A DNA stretch of 64,000 nt, from assembly GCF_001949145.1 (NCBI RefSeq), contig NW_019091591.1, positions 105,510 to 169,509 of the forward strand, given 5' to 3'. The notes beneath the pieces are model-generated. The model was not told where the DNA came from, did no database searches, and saw only the letters and a program-made list of their open reading frames with translations. Source of the DNA: Acanthaster planci (taxonomy: Eukaryota > Echinodermata > Asteroidea > Valvatida > Acanthasteridae). A program made the position numbers and the translations under genes. Shown in pieces: positions 51,001 through 63,059 of this stretch (the first letter of the stretch is position 1; each line of letters opens with the position of its first letter).

Positions 51001-51763
51001 CCTCTTTGTCCTCCCGCCACCATGTCTTTATGTTTTTTACGTTGTTAACATTTATGAGTTTGCAGAATGGGCTTTTTACCATTCACCCGTCGCTCCGGAA
51101 ACAAAAATAAAAACTTAAAATAAGCATCCCAGGAAATGTGAAATTTTCGACGTTGTTGCCAAACAATTTTCAGTTCTCCCGGACCTTGCACGGGGGAGGT
51201 GCTGATAGAGTGGTGTACAGTTTGAATGACTACAGTGAATTCAGCACAGAATATGAATATATAAAAAAATCTGGAACGGACCAGGCTGCGAAAAGGTGAA
51301 AAGGGATCTTTCAAAAAGGTGCGACGGGTGTTGTTGACCTTCTCAGCAAATAAACCGTTAATTATGAGTCAAAGTCATGATCAGTTTCACCAAGCACAGC
51401 TTTTCTCGACATACTTGCCAGTTCCCAGTACAGTTCAGTTTTATAATGACAATTCTCGCATGTACATGTACGTGGCACCATGGTACATGGTTTCGCTGTT
51501 GCCAGGCTCCCGGAGTTTACCTCCCAAGCCGATGGCAGGTCGAAGACGATAGTTTTCAGAAATATTGGCCAGGTTGCAGACAGGAATTCCCCAGGTGAAA
51601 CTGGATGGATCAGTGTGGGGCCTACACTTTGTTTACAACGTCCGTCTTGACGATGACATATGCGCCATAGGATTAATAACATCGACTGATATGCTGAAAA
51701 GGTGACACATGTACATGTGTACACGTAATCAAAATGAAACATGCCCTACTGATCAATTCAAAG
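45046..51763. other. Intergenic, no gene recognised
   Basis: No family-like frame was found. GC-rich patches occur at 45140-45350, 46340-46620, 48500-48640 and 50620-50830. Palindromic TACATGTA strings are concentrated here (47389, 48142, 48344, two near 50911, 51463). A B-box-like GGTTTCGATCC near 49101 may be a SINE remnant. Confidence 0.4.
47634..47643 (+). promoter_or_regulatory. GGATTACAAG motif downstream of FoxG
   Basis: A 10-base match to the recurrent word, about 14 kb downstream of FoxG, in mixed-composition non-repetitive sequence. Confidence 0.4.
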
Positions 51764-51820
51764 TTGTAGAGTTAATGACTGCATGAACATGCAGTCATTA
51801 TGCAGTCATTATCTCTACAA
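51764..51820. repeat. Near-perfect palindrome with an internally duplicated arm
   Basis: TAATGACTGCATG (51773-51785) and CATGCAGTCATTA (51788-51800) are perfect 13-bp arms separated by only two bases. TGCAGTCATTA is then repeated (51801-51811). Outer arms TTGTAGAG (51764-51771) and CTCTACAA (51813-51820) also pair. This is the signature of a hairpin or tiny MITE in which 11 bp of one arm were duplicated. Confidence 0.85.
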
Positions 51821-53406
51821 TAATTGTGCAAATTGTTCAGTTTGGTACAATCACCAATTGTCCTTTGCAGTGGCCTATGTTGAGCGTGAACTTCGTTACT
51901 CATCTTTGATTAAAGCATATTTGCCTTGGTTTCACTTTCAAAATGGAACATTCCCTATCAACGAAGTCAGATTTTGAAAACTTTCTCTGGATAATTGCTT
52001 TCGTATTTCTGTTTCTGCCCCTGTCGAAACAGAAAAAAAACCACCTGCGAAGAGTCCTGTTCCCAGTGGCCGTATCCAGGTTTGAGGTTGGGGTCTGGGG
52101 AAAAATGGAACTTTTCTAAAAATAACATACTTGTCCATTTTTTTTTCATAAGGAACCTTCATTACTCCCCCCAACAGTGGGAATAATACCGTTTCTAAAA
52201 CACTGGCGCTTTCAATTAAAAAATACCATATGCCCCCTCCTCCAGCTGGGTGCGGCATTCGCACACGTATGTTCTTATACGATGATGCCTTTGTGCACAC
52301 AGCACTTGGTTGAGAATTACCGCGTGTGCGCACACGATCGCTTTACTGTGGATTTCGAGGCAAGCGCCGTGGCACACCGTACCGACACGTCTTTCCGCGG
52401 ATGGAGACCATAATTTATTTTTAACAAAACACAAACAAATAAAGTTTACAGAGACTAAAAATTGATTGGAAAACGTGATACCGCCGTATTTCATGAACCA
52501 AGATGCACAAAATTTGAAACAAATTCTGAAAAAGTGATTAAAAATAAACATTTGAAGGATGAAAGAAAGATTTGAAAGAAAATACGTCCACAGTCTTTCC
52601 CATTTCAAAAGCACTTCTCCAGTTTTCCAAACAAACGAAATGAAGTGCTGTGTGTATTCGGACCCTATAAAATCATCGGTTTATTTTCATGTTCTTGCAA
52701 ATTGAACATTTTGCACGAGAATCATTTGTCAGTAGTAGTGCATGTGTACGTGCGTTGATGGAGTACATAATTTTTGCATGTACATGCACATGTGCACTCA
52801 TAAATCATGGCCAACCATCAATCGACACAGAGCCAAAGTTGAAATTGATAAAACTAACGAAGGACAGTAGGCCTATGCAATAGCTTAAACATAATATGGC
52901 ATCCTTTTCCAGACCAAGACTTGCACCACGTTTAGAAAAATTGGAGAACAATTCAAAATTTCGATTTTAAAATAGGCTTACCCTTTTTTACGTTCGGAAA
53001 TGTAATGTAAACAGACATCTTTTATCCCATTTTCTCCGAAATGTCACCTATGATTAACAAGAAATACCTCACGAAATGAAATCTGTAGCCTGGTTATATT
53101 TCTCTGGTATAAATTCAGCAAACTTGCTTTTGCACAATGCGGAAGATCTCTGCAGATGGATATAGTCATTTGCTGGCTGGCGTCGCCATTTTAACGAGCG
53201 ACGGAAAGTGACCACGACTTTGCCAAATTTTAGCACATGCGCACAAACTAAGTGGATGGGGTGAACATACGACGTGCGTAGATTTAGCGCAAGCGCGTTG
53301 CTGGGTAAGAAGCTTAGCCTTATGACAGAGACGTTATCCTAATGGAGTGAAACTTGGGGGGGGGGTAAATGAGATGCGAGGGGATGTGACAGTTGTCAGT
53401 GTTGTA

Positions 53407-53482
53407 GTCGAGTCACCAATGTCGAGTCCGAGTCTCAAGTCTGAGACCAAGTCTCGAGTCACAAACCTCGAGTGCGAGTCAG
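53407..53482. repeat. GAGTC-type short minisatellite
   Basis: Irregular units of CGAGTC/CAAGTC/TGAGAC with 6-12 bp spacing (CGAGTC, GTCGAGTCCGAGTCTC, TCTCGAGTC, GTGCGAGTC) fill this stretch. It is low-complexity DNA with no gene. Confidence 0.8.
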
Positions 53483-53738
53483 CAAACCGTTCGTAACTGA
53501 ATTCAAATTGAACTTTATGAGTAAAGTAAATATCCAGAGACGGACTACCATTGATTGTAAAGTTTTGACATTTTTAAATCTACTAAAACATTCGAAGTTA
53601 AGGTAAACTCGAACACTTCTTACTATACATATCTGACACAAATGTAAAATTTAGCGTTTATCCTTCGAAGTTGCAGGATACCGGCTGCCCTAAAATATCC
53701 GAAGCGCTGACAAAGTTGGATGATGTTGCAGTCCACGT

Positions 53739-53871
53739 GGAACCAAAATGGCAGTTCATTACGTGGGCAGTACAGCATGCAGCTATTGTGTGCTAATTGA
53801 CTGCATGTACTTGCGCATAATCCACCATGTTGGTTCCAACAACGGAGACGCTAACATCGCAACTCTCCCTG
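53739..53871 (+). repeat. Unnamed dispersed repeat family, copy 1
   Basis: It shares an ordered set of blocks with 62211-62350 and with the reverse complement of 62855-63010: GGAACCAAAATGGC, AGTACAGCATGCAGCTAT, TAATCCACCAT, GTTGGTTCCAACAAC and GAGACGCT. No coding potential is conserved between the copies. Confidence 0.75.
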
Positions 53872-56817
53872 AGCATGATAGAGATCGGGGCTCTCCCCAT
53901 GTTTGGAGGTCAGTAAATGGGTCCAAAATTGCCTTCTCGGACCGAATCACGATCTGTAGGCTGTCAAAGTCTCTGCTATCAGAGCATTTCGTGGCATGTG
54001 GACCGGACGGTTTGTAAAAAGGAGGATGGAATCTACTAGCAGGACTGTCAGACGGGGCCTTTAAAATCGCTAAATTTTGGAATGGATTGTAGGCATCAAT
54101 TTTCAAAAAGGCGATGGGCCTCTTGACTGTTTTGAGGGGTGATTTTCTGTGGAGAGAAATATCTTCAAAAGGCATCAGTGAAGCCAGTGAAAGGAAAATG
54201 AAAGATGAGGAAGTGAGCTTTAATCTGATATTTGTCTTAAACACCTGCGAAACTTGTGAGTGTTTGGCCTGATTTCCGGAATTAGGGGATATTTATCACT
54301 GTTGTCTGCAGCTACTTACTTACTGGTCTGCAACCCTACAAACGGCTCTGGGAAGACCAATTGTAAGGCGCCCTCACTTGGCTTGTGTCTACAATTACTT
54401 CCGCGTATTAGTGAAAACCAGTAAGCTATTGACAAGATTTTTAGTATCCATCCAAGGACTTTGGGGGAATAAATTTTGGACAAAGTGAGTTACCATGGCC
54501 GGTCGTGCCAAGAGTAAGTCTTTGCATCATTTGTCGTCGCTGTCAGCACGTGGTAAATTTTGCCGGAAAGAGGGCTGCCAATAAATTGCTGACCCGTTTC
54601 TCCGGAGACTGTGTGGGTCAACTGCATGGCTCCGAAGCTGACGAAAAGTTATTGATAGTCCGCGATGGACAGTCGGAACCAAGGCTGGTGGCGACATCCA
54701 TCAATTCTTGTGCAGGATAAAAGCTTCTATCTAGAACCTGGTGGTGAACCGCGACCTTGTGTCCTCCGTCTGACCTCCTTTGACCATCAACAAGAAAGCT
54801 AAGTGTAGGGGTTTGGGCAACACTTGAGCGCATTGTGTAGTACGTGGTTGGCCTAACGTTTCTGTTCTCCTTTCTGGAATACTTAAGCACTCAAAGAAAC
54901 ACCACGCTGTCCGTGTGACAGTCGTAACGAGAAAGTAGTGTTCTCCCTTATTAAAAGCACATCCGTTAATGAATAGTGGATTTACGCTGACGGAAGCTGC
55001 TTGTTTATTCTCGTACTAATAACGGCCCCCTCTTGGCAGTCACAGCACAGTAAAGTCAGAGTAGAATGTGATTTCTTCGGATTTCCTATGTGTCATGGAT
55101 GTTGGCCGAGGCTCCTTCCTGCATTCCTACGTGTGTTCTTCATGACAACTGAAAAATCACCCTTAAGTAACAACGAATGTATACATGTGCTGGAAAAGCT
55201 TTTGCATCGTCGAAAAAGGTGCTCTGAATCTGAAAAAAAGATGCTCTGAATCTGACTGGCTACTCAACAGTTTTTCACGTTGTGCCTAGCATACTGCATT
55301 GATTGGAACTGTGCAAATAATTTCGTTAGTCCAATACGGTCATCGTAGTTCGGCCAGTTCACGAGTGCTTTTCCATGTCCACTAGTTTGACATCAGTATA
55401 CATATAGTTCGATGTGAACCTTAGGACAGTAATAAACACTTTCTACATAAGAAGGTTCACTTAGACTTTGTTGCCTTCTTTTGTTCTGTATCAGGCAAAT
55501 GGCCACTGCACTAAAGAATCCAACATGTTTGGCACGATCAATCTGAATTCTTGGAAAATATGCCGAATGACACCTATCATAGCAGTCTCCCTAGCGAGTA
55601 AGATGATTCTATCAGCACTGGGTCATCAACCTCGTTTCCCCAACTGATTATTGAATAAAGTTAGCTACAAGGGGACGGAAAGACGCTGATCTCTCTGTAT
55701 AAGTCACCTTGTTCTCGACGGTTCTCAGCTGGCGTAACCCTATGCAAGCGCTAATTGGAACTTCTCCCCTCTAGTTCATTCCACGGGTCGAAGAGAAGAG
55801 AACTGTTTTCGTTTTCGTTGTGGTTGAACTCTCGAAGGTCTGTGTCCTCTCGCTTGCCGGGCTGTCATGTCGGGATTGGGGGTTTACAGTATGTTTAGAC
55901 GGGAATATTGCAGATAAATTGCGATTTCCTTCGAGACCAACAGTGTACACGCGTAGGTATGGAGGGCTTGTGACGGCGCTTTAGAGCTGGGATCTCGTTG
56001 AAGACACCCGCCATCTGAACCCGTGACAGATCTGTGCGAGCTGGCTCAGATCTGAGTTTCTTGACCGCGGATTGACACTCGAAAACGGCAGAGTTTTGGC
56101 ATGGGTACACAGATCGTGCATTGTTTGAAAGAAATTTTCTCTGGAACCAGTCACACAGTGTTGTTATTTTATGCGTCAAAAGGGAGCTCAGCATTATAAT
56201 TATGACAAGCTTGCGTCATTATGGTTTGGAGCTTGCACAGGGACTTTGATAACTAAAAACGCGATCATCATTGCGTGCCCACATTCAACTTGCACACGCT
56301 ACTCATCCCAGCTTGCCCCATTCGTTTGTCAACCATCACGATCATCGACCTCAGAAGCTGAACACTTCACTTAATTTGTATCACCCTGAAGTTGACTTTA
56401 CAGATAGAATACCAATCTTAGTTTACCAGTAAGCCCTGTGCTTAATGTTCATCATCGTGTCCACCGTGACAACGTCACATGCCCTCAGCTCTTGCGAGAG
56501 CATCGTCTGAAGTTCATATTCCTATAGGTGCTCATACCTCGACACTCACTAGCGCGTGCTCAACCGCTGGCACGCGCCGTGCGTGGGGCCCACCGAGGCT
56601 TCTGCCCGGCAGGTGATAACAAGAATCGGCTAATCAGCGCGGCCCCACAAATATTTGGTCCGAGTCTGAAAAGTTTGGTAAACTGCTTGGCTGGCCGAGC
56701 GGGGCCCGGGCCGGTTTATTGATGGAGGAGCGGCGTGTCCATCCTCGGCTGCTTTATGGTGTGTTTGGAGCGTGGGGATAATTGGCTTGCAAGACTTGAT
56801 TCGTGTTTACGCAAAGG
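53872..56817. other. Intergenic, no gene recognised
   Basis: A 153-aa minus-strand frame over 53783-54244 overlaps the dispersed repeat and has no domain. ATGGCCGGTCGTGCCAAG with GTAAGT directly downstream, near 54495, looks like a minute first exon but has nothing to support it. The stretch 56520-56720 is GC-rich. Confidence 0.35.
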
Positions 56818-56917
56818 ATGAGTTAGGGGGGAGGGGAGAGAAAAAAATTGGGAGAGAAGGGAATGGGATGCAGGGGTGCTGTCAAGGGGGGGGGGTGAGG
56901 GAGAGACAAAGATGGAG
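56818..56917. repeat. Purine-rich (G/A) tract
   Basis: About 100 bp on the + strand are almost wholly purine, with runs of six and ten G. The tract could form H-DNA or G-quadruplex structures. It is simple sequence without coding meaning. Confidence 0.85.
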
Positions 56918-59900
56918 GGATGCACGGGGGTTTATCTCCCAGTGATGAATTGGTCTTCCGGATGTGTTTATCCGCGCCTCCCTGCGCAAAAAAGTGCAGT
57001 CACTCAAGGGAAATTTATTGCGCGCCAATTATAGGGTTTTGTCAAGGAATTAATGGCGTAGGCTTTCGGGTAATGAGGCTGACCGTGCTTGTTGAAAAAA
57101 AGACGCCCCCTCCTCTCTTTGTCCAAAATGTTTGAGGAAAATGTTGGGAAAATAAATAGAACATCTAATTGTATTATCAGATGGTGTTTGGTTTATTTAC
57201 AGGGTTGACAGTGATTTATCAAAGCCGCAACATGCAGAAGCAAGCTTGGCGGAATAGACAAAGAAGGTTGGACGAAACGATTTGTAAAGCATCCCCGCAG
57301 CCTTCACGGAATGCGAGAGGTACAAGAAAACCTATTTGTCAGAACAAACTTTGGGTTTCGCATTTTTAAATGAATTTTATGAGGACTTTTTCGAATTATT
57401 TTATGTACATTGTAAAGGTAGGTAACATCACCACATACCTTAAGTTGCAATAGTTTATTTAATAAAGAAAACAACCTCACTAGGACAGTCTCATGAACTT
57501 AGAATCCTTCGGTGTAGTGAAAAGGATGACGTCCCAAAACGCTGCCTGAAGTTGTGCATAGGGACGGCATCCTCGCAAGGTTTGCATGCCTCGCGTACGT
57601 GCTGGACAGAATAACAGACCCAAGGGTTAGGTGTGTTACGGGTCGCAGAATAAAAATTAAACCCTCGAGATTGGATTTAAGGATGTCCATACAAAAGCCC
57701 CCACTTTTGAAACAAACACCGTAACTTAGCGTGAAAAACTTCCAAACTCTTGTTGGCAGCAGGAGGATGTACAGTACATAAAATGTGGCTTGAGGTGACT
57801 TGCCACTTGCTAGCTGTGTGGAACACGGAGGTAGGTACGAGTATTTTGGAAAAACCAAGACCTACTGGCCAACGTTTCGATACATTGGGTTTAGATCTCA
57901 TCCACGACGCTTTTGTTCATCTTTAAGCGCTCCCACATAAAATATTGACATATGTTTTGGTTATTAGTAGCTCAGGTGAAACTGGTCGGCGCAAGGTACC
58001 AGGGTACGCAGGTGAAACCCTGTGCCAGGAGAGAAAGAAAGAAAAATCCTCACGACACGAAATCAATCATCCAGGGGACCGTTTAGTTCCCACGAATTAG
58101 GCGAAGACCGACAGACAAAGGACCTTTCCAGGGGATTACAAGACCAGGTGAATGGGACAGTGGCGGACAAGTGGGGATCAGCCAACCTGCTGATGAAAAC
58201 ACAATGAATAATTGATTCAAGGGGCTCGTAGTGATGAAAACAAAGGTAGCCAAAAAATGGGGTGCAGTTGGGGTCACGTCACTCGTTCGGATGAATGCCA
58301 AGTTATATCATTTTGGCTAGACAAACCATAATAGTTTCATAGTGAGAATGTATTCGGCTCCTCTTTTATTTTTCTGATGTATTAGACAAACACATTTTAT
58401 TTCAGATGAAGCTGACGTTTTTGCTGTCAAGTAATTTCTTTTTAATGCAGCACAAACAGTAAAATTGACTCACCATCACAGTTTTTTGTTACGGAATTGC
58501 CGCGAAGGTTCCTTGTGATTTTTCCCTTTAAGCCTTGTCTTAATTTTGGCCCCCAAAAGCTTGCAACAGAACGCGCATACTTTATGAGGGATGAAAAATC
58601 AGAGTTGCATAATATAATTTAAGCACCGTGGTTGTTGCTTTTGGTCGTTCTACGTTGTCTTGAGCTGAAACATTTTGCTCAAGATTTTGAATGAATTATA
58701 AATGTTCTTTTGTTTTTCAAAATTCCTCAGGTACATAACCTGAAAAGATTCCATTTGCTAACTTACTTTGAGAGTATTAGAAAAAGGGACTAAACCTGGT
58801 AGATGAAGAATGCTGCCTTGCAAAAGTACATTTGCCTCACAGAAGATACGATGTGAAGAAACAGAGACGTTAAATGTAGTGATATCAGACTGTTAATGTC
58901 TCTGCTTATACGCGAGAGCTCTGTTTACAACTTGTTCATCTCGAAACACAGACGTGGCCCAATTACCGATCACACCGTGCCGGTACAAATCGACCAATGA
59001 TTCATTTGTCTCCCCCTTCGCCCTAATGAAGGCTTTGTAAACAGTGAGAGGAATTTTAAAAACAAACCTGCAAAATCGCGATGCCATCCGTCATGATAAC
59101 GGATGCCGTGCACCCGAGGGTTCAGGGCTTGGAAGTGGGGGTGTCAGGGTGTGCTAGAGGACCCGCCGGAATCTCACAGCACGAAGTGACGAGTAACGAC
59201 AACCATGCATGTATGGATTTGAGGAACTTTGACAGTCGCCCACACGCGTCATCCATTCGCTGGTTATTTGAGGAAGATAACACGAACACTTTGCAATATT
59301 ACCGTTCTCTATTCATTCATCAGGAAGTTTTTCTTTTGGATGCGCCATGATTCTTGTTATCAGTGAAGTCAAGCTAAATGGTGCTCTCAATTTGTAATGC
59401 AGTTTGCATTGGAGTTTAACCGTGAACCTGAAATCGGGAAGTTCTGGAGAAAGTCAGGAACAAACCTGCTTTGGGTAGGAAACGAACAACTGACTGGAAA
59501 ACACAATAAATGGATTTTGCCTGTGCAATGTCGAATTATGTTGGAGACCGACACCGACTTATGGTGTGGGGTGGAATGAGTAGAGGAAACAATTAATTAG
59601 CATTTTCCAATGAAGTGTCAGTAAAACAAGAAATGGAACCGAAAGAGTCAGTAGTACATTCGAAGTATACAGTGCTCGCATACAACGGTAGAAACCCACA
59701 GTGAGTAATTTATCTTTTTGAAGTTTTTGTTGATGATGGCACTCAAGTTCGTTGTGTAGGCCTATACTCGTCTCCCAACATAGGATTTTTGGTCCGGGGT
59801 GATTGTATATTATTGCGGCGCAATGATTACTTTGTCATTGTGCCCATTCCTAAATATTTACCCTCGATACACCAGGACGGCAGGGTAGCATGAGCCAAAA

Positions 59901-62210
59901 GCTTCTGTGACTAAGCTCCGCTCTACGAAAAACGGACGTGAACACCGCGCCCAGGCCAGGGATCCCTCGTTCGATTCGACTGATATACGGTGTAAACATC
60001 AAAACATAATCGCGGCAGATGGAGGTATTAAGGTACACATACTCACCGCCCCCTCCCAAGGGCCGTCAAGACTTCAGGAAGACAGGAGGGAGAAAGATAA
60101 GAAATCCATCTCAAAATGATTAGGCAATGGGCGGGCAAGAAATTAACCAATCACCTTAAGTAGGAAAGTCAATCTGCCGCTCAGTGACAAGATACGGGAC
60201 CATAAATAGAGGGGGGAAACTGTTTAGAGAAGGCGGCTAGTGCTGACAATCGGCTCGATGATCAGTTGACCAAACATTGTGTACGTCTAAACACTGTACT
60301 GGAAGACTTGCAGGAGCCGACACTTCGTGAATGCCATTTGTTTGGGGAAAACTTTAAAGTGCAATGCAATGAGGTCATTCGCACATGAAGGTTCTATTGT
60401 GAAGTTCCCCTTCCACAAATTTCCAAGAATACACCATGAACTGCGGGGGAGAGGATTGGCACTTTTGTTTCACTATTATTTATTCATGTACTACGAGCAG
60501 TCAGCAAAACTCCAAGCGGCACTCGTGCAGACTAACACCCATTCATTATGAAGCATAAAAATGAGTTGTCCTTTTGCCACTACTGAGTACAGACGACATT
60601 TTGGAGTCATCCATAATGACTGGATAATGTAACTTTTAATTGGCCACGCGGCGTTTCAAATCCCCTGCCTGGGGCTACGGAACTAGGCCGCGTTTGTAGC
60701 GTCAAGCGTCCTGACGAACACAAGGCGCATCCTGTATGCACGAGCCGTCAGGGTAACGAACTCGACAGCCTGACGTCACGGCAATGACGTAACAAACGGT
60801 TAGAAAAGTAACTTCATCTCTATGAATTGCCTTTGATAATGGGAGGGGGGCAAACACCTCTCTGCTTAATAAATTTGGCACCATTCATTGGAATTTGAGG
60901 CATTTAGCACCCTTTCGACTTATGGTACTGACTTATGGTAAAGAGTTTAGGCAAACCCTGTTGGGTTTGGAGTTTAAAGGAAAAAAGAGCCATGGGCTCG
61001 ACCAACATTTCTCAACACATGTGAGAGCTTTACCCAAAGACATCAAAGAAATGAAAGTTCGGATGCGCTATTCGCACAGAGACGCAGACATTTAGGAGCC
61101 AACTACAGCTTGGGTCTCTGTGAAAGATTGATGAATAATATTATTATTGTCCTCGGGAGATAAGGAGATCATGTGTTCATAGTCGGACAGCTGCACTGAT
61201 CATCAGATCATAAGTTTTCTGTGTAAAAGAGATTGGCACAACGGGCTCGCCTTACATACAGCCTCGTTTCACGTCTGGTATATTGAAGTCAGAGATAACA
61301 AACTGTGATAAAAATGAATTGGCGTCACTGACGGCGAGCTACCATAAACTCAGATTATGACGAAGTCAAGATGGCAGGTAAAAACCTTGGGTAGACACCA
61401 AAAGAAATCGAGCATAAATCCACTTGCTGAAACAAATGGCTCAGAGAAATTGATGAATCGATCGACTGACTACACGGGGCCAACGTGTCGAGTGACTCGG
61501 CGGGCTTTGGTTGACACCGGGCTGCGCTAGTCATGACGACGGGTTCCACCTGGCTCCCCCGTGTGGTTGGTGAGGTGACGTGGTGATAACTCTTGGGCTC
61601 CTCCGTCTGCTGCTCTGCGTCGCTGGGGGACAAGGACTCTCTAAGTTGCTGTAGCACCGTCGTCAGGCGAGGGTGACTGCCCTCAGATTACAGGGTCACA
61701 TCATCACCTCTCTGTCAACGCAATAAGTCTCAAAAAGTGCATCGCAAAATGATGGATTTGTTATTTTCAAAAAGGGTTACGGAAACTCGGTTTTGAGAAC
61801 TGCAACCGCTCTGCTCAGGGTCCCAAGTGAGATACGTTTCGAAAGTTGAACAACATATGTTTGGTTTCACCTGATCTTTCTCCTTCACAAAGAGAAAACC
61901 CTATCATAATGTCAAAAAGAACATAAAACGAATAGCTGTTTAGCAGCTTTCACTTGGTTTCATGTGATTTTTTTCATTTACAGTTGATACAAATAGTAAA
62001 TGTGACAATTCACAGTTTAATTATGAATAACTACCCACTACACAGGTGTTGCTGTAGTACGCGACATCAGCTCAACTCAACGCTAGAGGGCGGTACAAAC
62101 GTGTAATCGCGAAATCTCGGATGCAGCGCACGATGAATGCAACCTTCTGTTGTCAAACTGAGGGGCAGCCTGTGATGGCATAAATCAGAGCTGTGTTTTG
62201 AGAGAGCAGC
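56918..62210. other. Intergenic, no gene recognised
   Basis: Composition is mixed. Apart from the GGATTACAAG site at 58133, a GC-rich stretch at 61440-61700 and a CTCF-like GCTAGAGGGCGGTA near 62089, nothing identifiable was seen. Confidence 0.4.
58133..58142 (+). promoter_or_regulatory. GGATTACAAG motif downstream of FoxG
   Basis: A 10-base match to the recurrent word. A Su(H)/RBPJ-like site, TTCCCACGAA, lies about 45 bp upstream near 58087. Confidence 0.4.
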
Positions 62211-62350
62211 GCCAACTTCAGACTTTGGAACCAAAATGGCTGTTTATGATGTGTAGAGTACAGCATGCAGCTATCGTGTGTAATTATCCATCTGCACGGA
62301 GGCATCATTCACTATTTCAGTTCTAACAACTGAGACACTCAACTTTGTCT
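62211..62350 (+). repeat. Unnamed dispersed repeat family, copy 2
   Basis: It begins GCCAACTTCAGACTTTGG and contains GGAACCAAAATGGC, AGTACAGCATGCAGCTAT and TCTAACAACTGAGAC. It corresponds to 53739-53871 and, inverted, to 62855-63010. With the latter it may form the two ends of a single element of about 0.8 kb. Confidence 0.75.
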
Positions 62351-62370
62351 ATTAACAGCTCTGGTGTAAA

Positions 62371-62506
62371 TTAGCCTTTTAGAGGCATGATAGACACAAT
62401 GGGAGGGCGCTATTTAGTTTGGGTAAGATCTTTTGTATTTACTCCAGTTGTACCCACTTCAAATAGCGCCCTCCTATTGTGTCCGGCATACTTCTTAAAA
62501 GGCTAA
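62371..62506. mobile_element. Small MITE with ~54-bp inverted repeats
   Basis: The left arm TTAGCCTTTTAGAGGCATG (from 62371), continuing through GACACAATGGGAGGGCGC, is mirrored by a right arm ending AAAAGGCTAA at 62506. Arms are about 85% identical with a 25-bp spacer. It sits between two inverted copies of another repeat, so it may be nested. No clear target duplication was found. Confidence 0.8.
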
Positions 62507-62854
62507 TGAAAGGGCATGGAGGAGGCTGGCTATGGCAGAGGTCTGGTACCACCTATTAGGCCTAAACTATTCAGAGAAAGGCTGGCTGTTTTGTTTAACA
62601 TCGGGAAAAAGGATACTTTCTGTCGTAATTACAGGGAACCCTCTTGACCGCACTGACGTGCCTGGATCACAGTTCTTCATGTAAAATAGTCTGGCTAGAC
62701 CCCTAGTTGTTTGAAGCGAGGCCAGCCTATCCTCAATATTAAAACTTCATGAGCAGAAGATTTTTCTCAGTTTTTCCTATGGTGGGAGTGGCTAACAGTG
62801 GTTTCCATCCACTTATTCAAAATACACCTTAAAGTGATGGCCAAGGAGTTGTCT

Positions 62855-63010
62855 CAGAGAGTTTCGACATGAGCGTCTTAACTGTTCGAACCAAAAATAA
62901 TGGTGGATTATGTGTCACTGCACATGGACCATCAGTACACAATAGCTGCATGCTTTACTGCACACATCGTGAACAGCTATTGTGGCTCCAAAGTCTGAAG
63001 TTGGCACAGC
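62855..63010 (-). repeat. Unnamed dispersed repeat family, copy 3 (inverted)
   Basis: The minus strand carries the family blocks in order: GCCAACTTCAGACTTTGG, GGAGCCACAATAGCTG, AAGCATGCAGCTATTGTG, TAATCCACCAT and GTTAAGACGCTCATG. It is followed on the plus strand by GAGGGCGCCCTC near 63028. Confidence 0.75.
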
Positions 63011-63059
63011 TGTGGCGTGAGCTTTTAGAGGGCGCCCTCGTTCCAAAATGTTACGACCT

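Noticed and set aside
54495-54520. Minute first-exon look-alike (ATGGCCGGTCGTGCCAAG then a GTAAGT)
   Set aside because: Six codons before a donor are expected by chance, and no matching downstream exon was found.
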